From positions 1 through 62,979 of the forward strand of contig CADCLI010000002.1 in the NCBI GenBank assembly GCA_902802285.1: a stretch of 62,979 nucleotides of DNA. The letters are read 5' to 3'. The notes under the pieces were generated by a model. The model searched no databases. It was not told where the DNA came from and was given only the letters and a program-made list of their open reading frames with translations. This document shows positions 51,193-60,652 of this stretch, one piece after another; within the stretch, counting starts at the first letter, position 1, and every line of letters begins with the position of its first letter. Source of the DNA: an uncultured Bacteroidales bacterium. GTDB lineage: Bacteria > Bacteroidota > Bacteroidia > Bacteroidales > Bacteroidaceae. The translations under genes were made by a program, and so were the position numbers.

Positions 51193-51756
51193 TTAATCTA
51201 TATTGTTGAAATACTCTTCAATTTTTTTAACAGCTATGTGATAAGATGCTTTCAGGGCTCCTATGCTGGTTCCCAAAGCCTCCGAAATCTCTTCATATTT
51301 CATCTCATTGAAATACTTCATATTGAATACCATACGCTGTTTATCCGGAAGTGTGGCTATTGCTTCCTGAAGTTGCCGCTCTGTAAGGTCTCCGTCAAAA
51401 TAAGGGTCACTCTCCAGACGGTCTGCAATGCTCAATTCACCCTCCTCATCGGTCTCTATCGGGATGGTGGCTTTCTGGCGGTTGAGGAAGGTCAGAGTCT
51501 CGTTGATGGCTATGCGGTAGAGCCATGTGGATATCCTGGAATAGCCCATGAATGAATCCAGATTGGTCCACGCCTTTATGAATGTGTTCTGCAGTATGTC
51601 ATTGGCATCATCGTGTGAAAGGACCATATGACGGATCTGCCAGTATAGTTGTTCGCTGAAGTTGTTGACAATGGATTCAAAGGCACGCCGGCGCGAGATG
51701 TCATCCTCATGGAGCATCTCCAGTATCCTGCGTTCATCGTATGCCATCATTGCCAT
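51193..51756 (-). CDS. ECF-type sigma factor
   Basis: The 187-residue protein has region 2 (HDDANDILQNTFIKAWTNLD, ISTWLYRIAINETLTFLNRQ) and region 4 (LPDKQRMVFNMKYFNEMKYE, EISEALGTSIGALKASYHIA). It starts 2 bp after the rnz stop, so it shares rnz's transcript or has a promoter inside it. It probably controls the anti-sigma and Spy-like genes that follow. Confidence 0.92.
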   Translation of the reverse strand: MAMMAYDERRILEMLHEDDISRRRAFESIVNNFSEQLYWQIRHMVLSHDDANDILQNTFIKAWTNLDSFMGYSRISTWLYRIAINETLTFLNRQKATIPIETDEEGELSIADRLESDPYFDGDLTERQLQEAIATLPDKQRMVFNMKYFNEMKYEEISEALGTSIGALKASYHIAVKKIEEYFNNID

Positions 51757-51758
51757 AG

Positions 51759-52673
51759 TCAGATAGAGACAGTTAGGTTTTCTTTTGCAAGGATAGTGTC
51801 CGGAAACAACTGTTTGGCCTCCTCAAGCAGGCAAGTCTCATCATCGTAACGGGCCGAGAAGTGTCCTAACATGAGTTTTCGGGCACATGATTCAACAGCT
51901 GTCCTTGCGGCATCGGCAGCTGTGCTGTGGAAATGTTTCTTGGCAAGGTCGGCATTCCGGCTTGAATATGTGCAATCGTGATAGATAAGGTCTGCGCCTT
52001 TAATTATCGGAATCATTGAAGGGTTGTACGCAGTGTCACAGCAATATGCGTAACTGCGGCATGTATCAGCGGGTTTTGTCAGGCGTTCATGCGGTATTAC
52101 GTCACCGTCGGGCGTAATGAAATCACCTCCATCCTTAATGCGGTTGTAATCCCACGTAGGTACTCCGTAGAAATCGGCTGCCGCCCTGTCCAGATGGTCT
52201 GATGTGGGTTTTTCCTGAAAAAGGAAACCGGCGCATGGAACGCGATGCCTGAGCGGAAATGCCGTGACGGAAAGAGAACGGTCCTCATATATGACAGAAG
52301 TTGTGTCGGGATCAAACCCCTGGAACTCTACCTGGTATTCAAGATCGCGGCAATAGAAATCCATCTCATACTGCAAGACAGGTCCCAGTTCCTGTGGTGC
52401 ATGTATGATGAGGGGAGCAGTACGGCCCAATAGTCCGAATGAGGATATCATGCCCAGAAGTCCGAAACAATGGTCACCGTGCAGGTGTGAAATGAAAATC
52501 TGATTGATGCGCGCAAATGCCACATGAGAGCGGCGTAACTGTATCTGGGTCCCTTCACCACAGTCTACCATAAACAACTTACCACGGATCTCTATGACCT
52601 GTGACGATGTGTAGTGCTTGGGGCTCGGTGTGGCAGAACCGCATCCGAGTATGGTGACCTGAAACTTTTCCAT
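51759..52673 (-). CDS. rnz: Ribonuclease Z
   Basis: The 304-residue metallo-beta-lactamase-fold endonuclease trims tRNA 3' ends. It has the zinc motif HLHGDH (63-68), GCGSATPSPKHYTSS at the start, DCGEGTQIQLRR, YCCDTAY and the closing KLMLGHFSARYDD. Its length fits the short bacterial form. It sits just upstream of an ECF sigma gene and is separated from rpsA by a strong terminator. Confidence 0.95.
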   Translation of the reverse strand: MEKFQVTILGCGSATPSPKHYTSSQVIEIRGKLFMVDCGEGTQIQLRRSHVAFARINQIFISHLHGDHCFGLLGMISSFGLLGRTAPLIIHAPQELGPVLQYEMDFYCRDLEYQVEFQGFDPDTTSVIYEDRSLSVTAFPLRHRVPCAGFLFQEKPTSDHLDRAAADFYGVPTWDYNRIKDGGDFITPDGDVIPHERLTKPADTCRSYAYCCDTAYNPSMIPIIKGADLIYHDCTYSSRNADLAKKHFHSTAADAARTAVESCARKLMLGHFSARYDDETCLLEEAKQLFPDTILAKENLTVSI

Positions 52674-52694
52674 AAAACCGGGGTAAAGGTACTA

Positions 52695-52724
52695 AAAAGG
52701 ACCGCACGCACGTGCGGTCCTTTT
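52695..52724. terminator. Intrinsic terminator after rpsA
   Basis: AAAAGGACCGCACG / CGTGCGGTCCTTTT: 14-bp complementary arms, GC-rich stem, with a T run on the minus strand after rpsA reading. It lies 25 bp past the rpsA stop and 22 bp before the rnz start. Confidence 0.9.
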
Positions 52725-52748
52725 ATTAAATAATGTGATAATCAGGGA

Positions 52749-54542
52749 TTACTTGTTACCACCTTCCAGCTGCTCCTTGAGAGCTGCAAGAGCGTCGATG
52801 TCACCAAGGGTGGTAGATGCGGCCTGGTTCTGGATAACCGGCTCCTCCTTCTCCTTCTTGGCACCAGCCTTGCGTGCAGCCTTCTTCTCAGCCTTAGCCT
52901 CGGCCTTGGCGATATCCTCGAATATGCGGCTGTGTGAAAGGATGATTCTCTTGGAATCCTTGTTGAACTCTATAACCTTGAACTGGAGAGTCTCACCCTG
53001 CTGAGCCTGTGAGCCGTCCTCCTTTACAAGATGCTTGGGAGTAGCGAAGCCCTCAACGCCCTCTGCGAGCTGGATGACTGCGCCCTTGTCCATCATCTCG
53101 GTGATCTTACCCTCGTGGATTGAATCAACGGTGTAGATTGACTCGTATGCATCCCAAGGATTCTCCTCAAGTTGCTTGTGGCCGAGGCTGAGACGACGGT
53201 TCTCCTTGTCTATCTCCAGAACTACAACATCGATGGGAGCACCGATGGTTGTGAACTCTGACGGATGCTTAACCTTCTTGGTCCAGCTCAGGTCGCTGAT
53301 GTGGATCAGACCGTCAACACCTTCCTCAATCTCAACAAAGATACCGAAGTTGGTGAAGTTGCGTACGATAGCGGTGTGCTTTGAACCAACGGGATACTTC
53401 TCGTCGATGTTCTCCCACGGATCCTGCTTGAGCTGCTTGATACCCAGAGACATCTTGCGCTCTGCACGGTCAAGTGTCAGGATGACAGCCTCAACCTCGT
53501 CACCAACCTTAATGAAGTCCTGAGCTACACGCAGGTGCTGGCTCCATGACATCTCTGATACGTGGATCAGACCCTCTACGCCCGGAGCAATCTCAATGAA
53601 TGCACCATACTCGGCCAGAACGACAACCTTACCCTTGACAACGTCACCAACCTTAAGGTTAGGATCGAGTGAATCCCATGGGTGCGGAGTGAGTTGCTTG
53701 AGACCAAGAGCGATACGCTTCTTCTCATCATCGAAGTCAAGAATAACCACGTTGATCTTCTGGTCAAGCTGGACAATCTCCTTAGGATCGCTTACGCGGC
53801 CCCAGCTGAGGTCTGTGATATGGATAAGACCGTCAACGCCTCCCAGGTCAATGAATACACCGTAAGAGGTGATATTCTTGACGGTACCCTCAAGTACCTG
53901 ACCCTTCTCAAGCTTGCTGATGATCTCTTTCTTCTGCTGCTCAAGCTCATCCTCAATGAGAGCTTTGTGTGAAACAACCACGTTGCGGTATTCCTGATTG
54001 ATCTTGATAACCTTGAACTCCATGGTCTTGCCAACGAATACATCGTAGTCGCGGATGGGCTTGACATCGATCTGTGAGCCGGGCAGGAAGGCCTCGATGC
54101 CGAATACGTCGACGATCATACCACCCTTTGTGCGGCACTTGATGTAACCCTTTACAATCTCCTGTGACTCCAGAGCCTCGTTTACGCGATCCCATGAGCG
54201 TGACTCGCGGGCCTTCTTATGTGACAGAAGCAGCTGTCCCTTCTTGTCCTCTGTGTTCTCAATGTAAACCTCAACTTCATCACCTACCTTGAGGTCGGGG
54301 TTGTAGCGGAATTCGCTGATTGGGATGATACCGTCGGATTTGTATCCGATGTTAACGATAACCTCGCGCTTGTTGATGGCTGTGACAGTACCGATGACAA
54401 CCTCGTTGTCGGCAACCTTGTTGAGGGTTGTGTCATAAGCCTGCTCGAGCTGCTCTTTTGACATGCCTTGTGCGGCAGTTCCGTTTTCAAAAGCATCCCA
54501 GTCAAATTCCTGAAGGGGAGCTACATTCTTAAAATCTTCCAT
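52749..54542 (-). CDS. rpsA: 30S ribosomal protein S1
   Basis: The 597-residue protein has six S1 (OB-fold) repeats, for example GTVTAINKREVIVNIGYKSD, GTVKNITSYGVFIDLGGVDG, GKVVLAEYGAFIEIAPGVEG and AIVRNFTNFGIFVEIEEGVD. The N-terminal extension (MEDFKNVAPLQEFDWDAFEN) and lysine/alanine-rich tail are typical of Bacteroidetes S1. It helps load mRNA on the ribosome, important in a phylum with weak Shine-Dalgarno use. A promoter -7 box TATCTTTG lies at 54621-54628 (minus strand), leaving a leader of about 70 nt. Confidence 0.97.
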   Translation of the reverse strand: MEDFKNVAPLQEFDWDAFENGTAAQGMSKEQLEQAYDTTLNKVADNEVVIGTVTAINKREVIVNIGYKSDGIIPISEFRYNPDLKVGDEVEVYIENTEDKKGQLLLSHKKARESRSWDRVNEALESQEIVKGYIKCRTKGGMIVDVFGIEAFLPGSQIDVKPIRDYDVFVGKTMEFKVIKINQEYRNVVVSHKALIEDELEQQKKEIISKLEKGQVLEGTVKNITSYGVFIDLGGVDGLIHITDLSWGRVSDPKEIVQLDQKINVVILDFDDEKKRIALGLKQLTPHPWDSLDPNLKVGDVVKGKVVVLAEYGAFIEIAPGVEGLIHVSEMSWSQHLRVAQDFIKVGDEVEAVILTLDRAERKMSLGIKQLKQDPWENIDEKYPVGSKHTAIVRNFTNFGIFVEIEEGVDGLIHISDLSWTKKVKHPSEFTTIGAPIDVVVLEIDKENRRLSLGHKQLEENPWDAYESIYTVDSIHEGKITEMMDKGAVIQLAEGVEGFATPKHLVKEDGSQAQQGETLQFKVIEFNKDSKRIILSHSRIFEDIAKAEAKAEKKAARKAGAKKEKEEPVIQNQAASTTLGDIDALAALKEQLEGGNK

Positions 54543-54620
54543 TACTAAAAATTGAAACTAAGATAAAGTTAGACAATATGTTGTAAACACATGCCAAGGC
54601 CTTTGCGGCATTGGCGGGCG

Positions 54621-54628
54621 CAAAGATA
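54621..54628 (-). promoter_or_regulatory. rpsA promoter -7 box
   Basis: Minus-strand TATCTTTG matches TAnnTTTG. The expected start site is about 70-75 nt upstream of ATG 54542, so there is room for leader-level regulation. Confidence 0.6.
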
Positions 54629-54681
54629 ACACTTTATTATTTAAATAACGGTTTACCCGGGCTTTTTTTTGATAATAGGAA

Positions 54682-57264
54682 TCAGAATCCCTCATCAAGT
54701 ATGTAAGGAACTCCGGATGATGTGATGCCTGCAGCCTCGACGTTGAAGTGCTTGGTTATGGAACTGTTGTAGAATTCCACTTGGGCATGTCCGTCTTCGT
54801 CTGTTATTACGTTGGGATTCCAGTAAAGGGTACGGCGGTAATCCACATCACCGAACACGGGTCCGTTGGGGTATTCGGGCGAATAGAAACTGTATGGGCG
54901 TGAGTATCCGTCGACGGTCGTTATCCTCTTGTCTATGTTGAACAGGTCTTCCCGTTTGCTCAGTTCATGCTCTTCCTTGACCTGAATGTCAATCAGGACC
55001 AGACGGCGATACAGATCCTCTCCAAAGATATTCTGGACTCTTTTGTTAAGATAATCCTGATAAAGAGGACATTGTGTAAGTATGTTCATCAGGAACATGG
55101 GGCGGTCAAATATTATGATGCTTCGAATGTCCTTGGTATCAATGGAGCCCGGACTCCCAAAAATACCATTGTCCAGGAATTTCTTGTTGTCATGCACATA
55201 GAAGAACGGTTCCCATCCGTTGATTGACTCAATGCCGCCACTGTCATCAGGTACGACTACGTAGCCTTTGTCCAGGAGATAACCCGTCAGGTCAGTCGAG
55301 TAATCACCCTTGTCCAATTCCAGTTCAACGTCCTTTACTACATCGTATGCCTTAAACGTAAAGTAATCTATGTACATTCTCTCCTCATCGATGTCCACGT
55401 CGGGCAGAAGGAAACCGGTCTCAACGTTTATGACAGTAGGGAGACCTTCATCCTGTTCTGTGACAGGTGTACCTTTTTTCCTGTTCTTGTTCTGTATGCC
55501 TGTAAACACAAGTTCTCCCGGAGTATATGCACGGACAGACGGTATGGTGGGACGGTCAATCTGTATCCTGGCGTTGGGGCCTATGAGATGATCCCGGCTG
55601 GTGTGCGCGTTGATGGTAAACTTGGCTTTGTCATAGAATTCGGCACCTATGTCAAAACCAAAATAACCCAGTGTATCGGTAGTGTATGAATATATCTCTG
55701 TAAGGGTCTTGTCCTGAGGAACCAGTGACGCTGTCACTTCAACGTTCTCCATAGTTTTCTTTCCGGAAGGATTGAGTATCCATCCGTTAAGAGTCAGACT
55801 CCGTTCCATCCTGTGTCTCTCTGAAAAAGCCTTCTGGCCGGTCATGATCTCCCAGTCATATCTTTCCCATCCCTGAATCAGACAGAGCAGGTCAAGGGCA
55901 TGGTCACATTCAGGATCATCCGAATCAAAATACCAGGAGGGGTTCTCTATGAAACCCTTAAGGTCTGAAGACAGGAGCATCGATGTGCGCAGGTCATCGG
56001 CAAATGCGTTGCTCTGGTTACGTGAGTCACGTACGGAAAGACAGAAACGGTCGCGGAACGGATCTCCCTTGCTGTCGGTAAGACTGAAATCCAGGACAAT
56101 CTTCTCAAACGGATTGTAGTTCTGCTTATCTGATTTGACTTTCAGGACAGGTGCCTTGACAATTTGGCTGCGGTGATAAAGTGTACGGCAGGCATACTTT
56201 ATGCCGTTGCGGTCAAAAAGGTAGACCTGGCATACTCCGTCGGGAATGCCGCGCATGGAGATGGTTTTCTCAATGATGCCGGAACCTGTTTCGATGGTGC
56301 CGAAATCCATCAGCTCGCCACGGCAGGTCAGGCTTAGTCCCAAAGTTGTGGGTGTAAAGCCGGATGCGTCAATGAGGATACGTATGCTGTCGGTGCCAAA
56401 GGGTTCAACATGCATGGAATAACCGGATGGCTCCGCTTGGGGAAGCGGAAAATTGCGGGTTGAGTTGCCTACAGTTATTACAGCCGAATTGCGGCGCTCC
56501 TGGGGAGTAAACGTGAATTCTCCCATTCCGTCATGTATGGTGCTGAAGGCTATGTCTTTACCCTCCAGCTTTCCGGTTGCATCAACTCCGAATCCGGAAT
56601 CATCAGTAACCTTGAAAGCCACCCGGCACGGTTTGCCTATTATGAGGTGACCGCCCTCGGGGTAGAAAGATGCGTTTATGTCGCGTAGTTTTTCTGTCTT
56701 GGGACGGAATTCGGAAGTCTCCGACCTTTTAAGGGTGATGACAGGACTGGATTCATAGTAGTTTCCCTCTTCCTTGGGCGGGTCATACACTGCGATGACT
56801 CTGGAGAACAGGATCTCATTGTCAAAATTGAGCATATAACTGGTGTATGCGCGTATCTCATAGAAACCACTTGGGTATGTCACCACGCCACGCTTTTCAC
56901 GTGCCTGTGCAGTCGATCCGTCCAGAAGCGGGAATGAACCGTCCGCCTGTCCTGCAACAATCTTGAGTTTCTCCTGCTTGAGCAGGACTCCGGTCGGTGA
57001 AAGCAGATCAACATACAACACCTTGCTCTCTGCACGTCCCAATGTGGAGGCGTTTGTAACGAAAGCCTTGAACCAGATTGTCTCACCGGTGTAGTAGGAT
57101 GTGTTGTCAAATTGAATGAATACCTTCTCCTGGGGAAAGAGTGTATTGAACTGGTGTATGTTACCTGCAAACTTCATCAGCGAATCAATGGTAGCCGACT
57201 GTCCCATACATGGGGTTACGGCAATTATGGCCGTGAAGAACAATAAGACTAATCTGGTAAGCAT
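54682..57264 (-). CDS. MG2-domain surface or periplasmic protein, paralogue A
   Basis: The 860-residue protein has a signal peptide (LTRLVLLFFTAIIAVTPCMGQ). An MG2-like macroglobulin sandwich follows (about 40-150: EKVFIQFDNTSYYTGETIWF, ESKVLYVDLLSPTGVLLKQE). Further beta-sandwich repeats (INASFYPEGGHLIIGKPCRV, LTLNGWILNPSGKKTMENVE) and a conserved C-terminus (GITSSGVPYILDEGF) complete it. The family is common in Bacteroides; its role is unsettled. An identically built paralogue lies at 60653 onward and a broken one at 5953. The start is MLTRLVLLFF (ATG 57264). The -7 box TACTTTTG (57286-57293, minus strand) lies 21 bp upstream. Confidence 0.8.
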   Translation of the reverse strand: MLTRLVLLFFTAIIAVTPCMGQSATIDSLMKFAGNIHQFNTLFPQEKVFIQFDNTSYYTGETIWFKAFVTNASTLGRAESKVLYVDLLSPTGVLLKQEKLKIVAGQADGSFPLLDGSTAQAREKRGVVTYPSGFYEIRAYTSYMLNFDNEILFSRVIAVYDPPKEEGNYYESSPVITLKRSETSEFRPKTEKLRDINASFYPEGGHLIIGKPCRVAFKVTDDSGFGVDATGKLEGKDIAFSTIHDGMGEFTFTPQERRNSAVITVGNSTRNFPLPQAEPSGYSMHVEPFGTDSIRILIDASGFTPTTLGLSLTCRGELMDFGTIETGSGIIEKTISMRGIPDGVCQVYLFDRNGIKYACRTLYHRSQIVKAPVLKVKSDKQNYNPFEKIVLDFSLTDSKGDPFRDRFCLSVRDSRNQSNAFADDLRTSMLLSSDLKGFIENPSWYFDSDDPECDHALDLLCLIQGWERYDWEIMTGQKAFSERHRMERSLTLNGWILNPSGKKTMENVEVTASLVPQDKTLTEIYSYTTDTLGYFGFDIGAEFYDKAKFTINAHTSRDHLIGPNARIQIDRPTIPSVRAYTPGELVFTGIQNKNRKKGTPVTEQDEGLPTVINVETGFLLPDVDIDEERMYIDYFTFKAYDVVKDVELELDKGDYSTDLTGYLLDKGYVVVPDDSGGIESINGWEPFFYVHDNKKFLDNGIFGSPGSIDTKDIRSIIIFDRPMFLMNILTQCPLYQDYLNKRVQNIFGEDLYRRLVLIDIQVKEEHELSKREDLFNIDKRITTVDGYSRPYSFYSPEYPNGPVFGDVDYRRTLYWNPNVITDEDGHAQVEFYNSSITKHFNVEAAGITSSGVPYILDEGF

Positions 57265-57285
57265 ATGTTGTACTATTTGTTTCCG

Positions 57286-57322
57286 CAAAAGTAGTAAAAA
57301 TGTGGGATTTTGATTATTTTTG
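57286..57322. promoter_or_regulatory. Divergent promoters of the MG2 and DUF1846 genes
   Basis: Minus-strand TACTTTTG (57286-57293) faces the MG2 gene. Plus-strand TATTTTTG (57315-57322) faces the DUF1846 gene, ending 9 bp before ATG 57332. The two lie back to back in a 67-bp gap. Confidence 0.6.
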
Positions 57323-57331
57323 TGACCCGTT

Positions 57332-58813
57332 ATGATATACGGATTTGACAACGAGAAGTATCTAAGGATACAGTCCGAACACATCAAGGAGCGCATTGCC
57401 CAGTTCGGAGACAAACTTTATCTGGAGTTCGGTGGCAAACTGTTTGACGACCATCATGCCAGCCGCGTTCTACCCGGTTTTCAGCCTGACAGTAAGCTGC
57501 GTATGCTCAAGCAGTTGAGTGATTACGCCGAGATAGTCATTGTAATCAGCGCTTTGGATATTGAAAAGAACAAGGTGCGCAGTGACCTGGGAATCACCTA
57601 CGATATGGACGTGTTGCGCCTTCGTGAGGAGTTCCAGAGCCGTGGCCTGCTGGTGGGTTCGGTAGTCATAACTCATTATAACGGCCAGTCCAGCGCCGAT
57701 GCTTTCCGCGAGCGTCTCAAACGCCTGGGAATAGTCACATATGTTCATTATATCATTGAAGGATACCCCAACAATGTGGCACTTATCGATTCTGATGAAG
57801 GATTCGGCCGCAATGACTATGTGGTTACAACCAGACCTTTGGTGGTGGTTACCGCACCAGGTCCCGGAAGCGGCAAGATGGCTGTCTGCCTGAGCCAGCT
57901 CTATCAGGAGCAGAAACACGGAGTCAAGGCAGGTTATGCAAAGTTTGAGACATTTCCCATCTGGAATCTTCCGCTAAATCACCCGGTCAACATAGCATAC
58001 GAGGCCGCCACCGCCGATCTTGACGACGTGAACATGCTTGATCCGTTCCATCTGGAGGCTTACGGAAAAACCGCCGTCAATTACAATCGTGATATAGAGA
58101 TATTCCCCGTACTCGATGCCCTTTTCAAAGGTATTTACGGGGAGAATCCTTACAAGTCACCTACCGACATGGGCGTAAATATGGCCGGATTCTGCATCAG
58201 CGATGATGAGGTCTGCTGCCGATGCGCCAAGGATGAGGTGATCAGGCGCTATTACACTGCTTTGGGCGATATGGCCAGCGGCAAGACCAACGAGGTGGAG
58301 GTGAACCGTATAGCCCTGCTCATGAACAAGGCCGGTATCACTACAGCCACCCGCCGTACTACAATTGCCGCCAAAGAGCGTCAGGACCAGACCGGAGTTC
58401 CGGCAGCGGCTATGGAAATGTCGGACGGTACCATTATAACCTCCAAGACCACAGCTTTGCTGGGCCCAAGTGCTGCTCTTATACTGAACGCCACCAAATT
58501 CCTGGCAGGCATTGACCACGATGTCAAACTCATTCCTCAGAATATGATTGAGCCCATCCAGAAGACCAAGGTGGATTATCTGCACGGCAATAACCCTCGC
58601 CTTCATACCGATGAGGTCCTGGTGGCCCTATCAATACTCAGCCAGCAGGATGACAACTGCCGCCGGGCATTGGAGATGTTGCCTGAACTGCGTGGATGTC
58701 AGGTTCACTGTACGGTACTGCTGAGTGAGGTGGACCGCAAGATTTTCCGTAAACTCGGGGTGGGGCTGACATGTGATCCCGTCAAGAAGAAATACTTTCC
58801 GAACGGAAAATAG
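57332..58813 (+). CDS. DUF1846 family protein
   Basis: The 493-residue cytoplasmic protein belongs to the DUF1846 family. Recognised stretches include GFDNEKYLRIQSEHIKERI, LYLEFGGKLFDDHHASRVLP, TAPGPGSGKMAVCLSQLYQE, FPIWNLPLNHPVNIAYEAAT and the late LGPSAALILNATKFLAGI. APGPGSGKMA is loop-like but not a standard Walker A. Function is unknown; structures of relatives suggest nucleotide-related enzymes. It precedes the ThrE-like gene by 9 bp and is probably in one operon with it and the phosphopantetheinyl transferase. Confidence 0.9.
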   Translation: MIYGFDNEKYLRIQSEHIKERIAQFGDKLYLEFGGKLFDDHHASRVLPGFQPDSKLRMLKQLSDYAEIVIVISALDIEKNKVRSDLGITYDMDVLRLREEFQSRGLLVGSVVITHYNGQSSADAFRERLKRLGIVTYVHYIIEGYPNNVALIDSDEGFGRNDYVVTTRPLVVVTAPGPGSGKMAVCLSQLYQEQKHGVKAGYAKFETFPIWNLPLNHPVNIAYEAATADLDDVNMLDPFHLEAYGKTAVNYNRDIEIFPVLDALFKGIYGENPYKSPTDMGVNMAGFCISDDEVCCRCAKDEVIRRYYTALGDMASGKTNEVEVNRIALLMNKAGITTATRRTTIAAKERQDQTGVPAAAMEMSDGTIITSKTTALLGPSAALILNATKFLAGIDHDVKLIPQNMIEPIQKTKVDYLHGNNPRLHTDEVLVALSILSQQDDNCRRALEMLPELRGCQVHCTVLLSEVDRKIFRKLGVGLTCDPVKKKYFPNGK

Positions 58814-58822
58814 ACTGTATTG

Positions 58823-60073
58823 ATGGACAACGGAAAGGACTATACTCTCGCGGATGTAATGCAGGTGGCTACCGATGCGGGGCATATAATGCTTGAGAAC
58901 GGTGCTGAAATTTTCCGTGTAGAGGAGACAATGGAGCGTATCACCCGTCATTACGGGGTTGACACAGGTCATTTCTTTGTCCTCAGCAACGGCATAATCA
59001 CATCGGGAGGTACATCATACTCCAATGTGGAGTTCATCCCGTTCAAAGGCGCACAACTGGAGAAAGTGGTAGAGGTCAACCGCCTTTCACGTGAGATAGA
59101 ATCAGGAAAATGTACGTTGGATGATGCCCGTTCCAGACTGGCTGTCATCAGGTCCATGAAACCTAAACCTTTTATGGAACAGATTCTGGCATCTGCAGTA
59201 GGCAGCGGTTCATTCTGTGCAATCTTCGGTGGCAGCCTGATGGATTGCGCCGCTTCGTTCCTGGTGGGGCTTCTGCTATATGCGTTTGTGCTTTCCGTGT
59301 TCAGGTTCGGATGGTCCAAGATAGTAACAAATATCTTGGGAAGCACACTCGCCACCGCTCTTTGCATCGTGTTCTATCGCATGGGGTTCGGCGAGAATCC
59401 TGGAAACATGATCATAGGCGCGATAATCCCGCTTATACCGGGAGTCCCTTTCACCAATGGTATCAGAGATCTTGCCAACGAGGATTACATTGCCGGATCG
59501 ACTCGTCTGATAGATGCCCTCACGGTGTTCTTCTGCATCGCAGCCGGAGTGGCGCTTACGTTCCTTGTCGAGGGCAGGATTGAAAACGGAATAATAGTGC
59601 TGGAAGGGATGAAAACCGATGCCCTGACAGCCGTATGGCCCATACAGCTGGTGGCTGCATTCCTGGGTACAGCAGGTTTTGCGGTCCTGTTCGGAGTCCC
59701 ACGTGACCAGTATCTTCCGGTGGGAATCTGCGGCCTGGCCGGCTGGACGGTGTATCTGCTGATGATGCGCACTGCCAACGCATCTGTTGTGGAGTCCACA
59801 TTTGTGGCAACCCTTGCAGTTGTGCTGGTATCCAGATTTATGGCTGTACGTCGCCGCTGTCCGGTCATCGTATTCCAGATTTGTGGAGTGTTTCCGCTGA
59901 TACCCGGTGCAGGTATATTCTGGACCGCATACTATGTGGTGACCAAGGAACTGGGCGTGGCTGTGACCACTGGCTTTACGGCGTTGGGCGTTGCAGTGGC
60001 CATTGTCCTGGGCATAATATTCGTGACAAGCCTTCCCGGCCGGCTGTTCAAGATAGTGGTACGCAAATCATGA
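58823..60073 (+). CDS. ThrE-family threonine/serine exporter, fused form
   Basis: The 416-residue protein has an N-terminal DUF1212/ThrE domain (VMQVATDAGHIMLENGAEIF, VEETMERITRHYGV, SNGIITSG). About ten transmembrane helices follow in two halves (ThrE and ThrE_2/DUF3815), including GAIIPLIPGVPFTNGIRDL and the repeat-like FQICGVFPLIPGAGIF. Export of threonine or serine is inferred from family membership. The start is ATG 58823. Its stop overlaps the next start (ATGA, 60070-60073). Confidence 0.88.
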   Translation: MDNGKDYTLADVMQVATDAGHIMLENGAEIFRVEETMERITRHYGVDTGHFFVLSNGIITSGGTSYSNVEFIPFKGAQLEKVVEVNRLSREIESGKCTLDDARSRLAVIRSMKPKPFMEQILASAVGSGSFCAIFGGSLMDCAASFLVGLLLYAFVLSVFRFGWSKIVTNILGSTLATALCIVFYRMGFGENPGNMIIGAIIPLIPGVPFTNGIRDLANEDYIAGSTRLIDALTVFFCIAAGVALTFLVEGRIENGIIVLEGMKTDALTAVWPIQLVAAFLGTAGFAVLFGVPRDQYLPVGICGLAGWTVYLLMMRTANASVVESTFVATLAVVLVSRFMAVRRRCPVIVFQICGVFPLIPGAGIFWTAYYVVTKELGVAVTTGFTALGVAVAIVLGIIFVTSLPGRLFKIVVRKS

Positions 60074-60645
60074 TCCGTGTCAGTCTGTTTGATGATATGA
60101 GCCTCTGTACGGATGCGGAGGTGGAGCGTATGCTCTCTTCGGTTCCTGAACCCAGACGGAGTCAGGCTCTCGGATTCAAACATACTTTCGGACGGTTTAC
60201 TACACTCAAATCATATCTCATGCTTGCGGACCTGCTCAACTCCGTATTCCATCTTAAAGAGTTCCGGATTGAAACGGGAAGTCATGGCAAGCCTTTCCTG
60301 CAGGATTATCCCGATATCCATTTCAATATCAGTCACTGCCGGAATGCAATAGCGGTTGCCGTGGGTGACGAGCCTGTCGGGATTGACGTGGAATCATTCC
60401 GTAAGTTCAGTACCGGATTGCTGGATAAAAGTATGAATCCGGCCGAAAAAGCGGAGATACTGGGCTCTCAGGATCCGGAGGAATCTTTTGCATCGTTCTG
60501 GACCCGGAAGGAGGCCGTATTCAAGCTTAAGGGTACCGGTATAACCGACAACCTGCATGGAATACTGACTGCCGATACCAGGACCGAAACGACAGTAAAC
60601 CGTTCAAAGGGTTACGCCTTATCCGTTGCCGTATTCAACAACTGA
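60070..60645 (+). CDS. 4'-phosphopantetheinyl transferase superfamily protein
   Basis: The 191-residue protein has FNISHCRNAIAVAVG, the Mg-binding GIDVES (Asp106, Glu108) and WTRKEAVFKLKG (Trp144, Lys147, Glu148) of the Sfp/AcpT superfamily. It transfers the phosphopantetheine arm from CoA to a carrier protein. The short length suits the single-domain pseudo-dimer form. No carrier protein or synthase gene is nearby. It is coupled to the ThrE-like gene by a 4-bp overlap. The longer frame from 59881 is an overlap artefact. Confidence 0.9.
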   Translation: MIRVSLFDDMSLCTDAEVERMLSSVPEPRRSQALGFKHTFGRFTTLKSYLMLADLLNSVFHLKEFRIETGSHGKPFLQDYPDIHFNISHCRNAIAVAVGDEPVGIDVESFRKFSTGLLDKSMNPAEKAEILGSQDPEESFASFWTRKEAVFKLKGTGITDNLHGILTADTRTETTVNRSKGYALSVAVFNN

Positions 60646-60652
60646 TATCCGT

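Noticed and set aside
59881..60069. N-terminal extension of the phosphopantetheinyl transferase
   Set aside because: It lies inside the ThrE-like gene in another frame; the ATG at 60070 gives the normal family start and an ATGA overlap.
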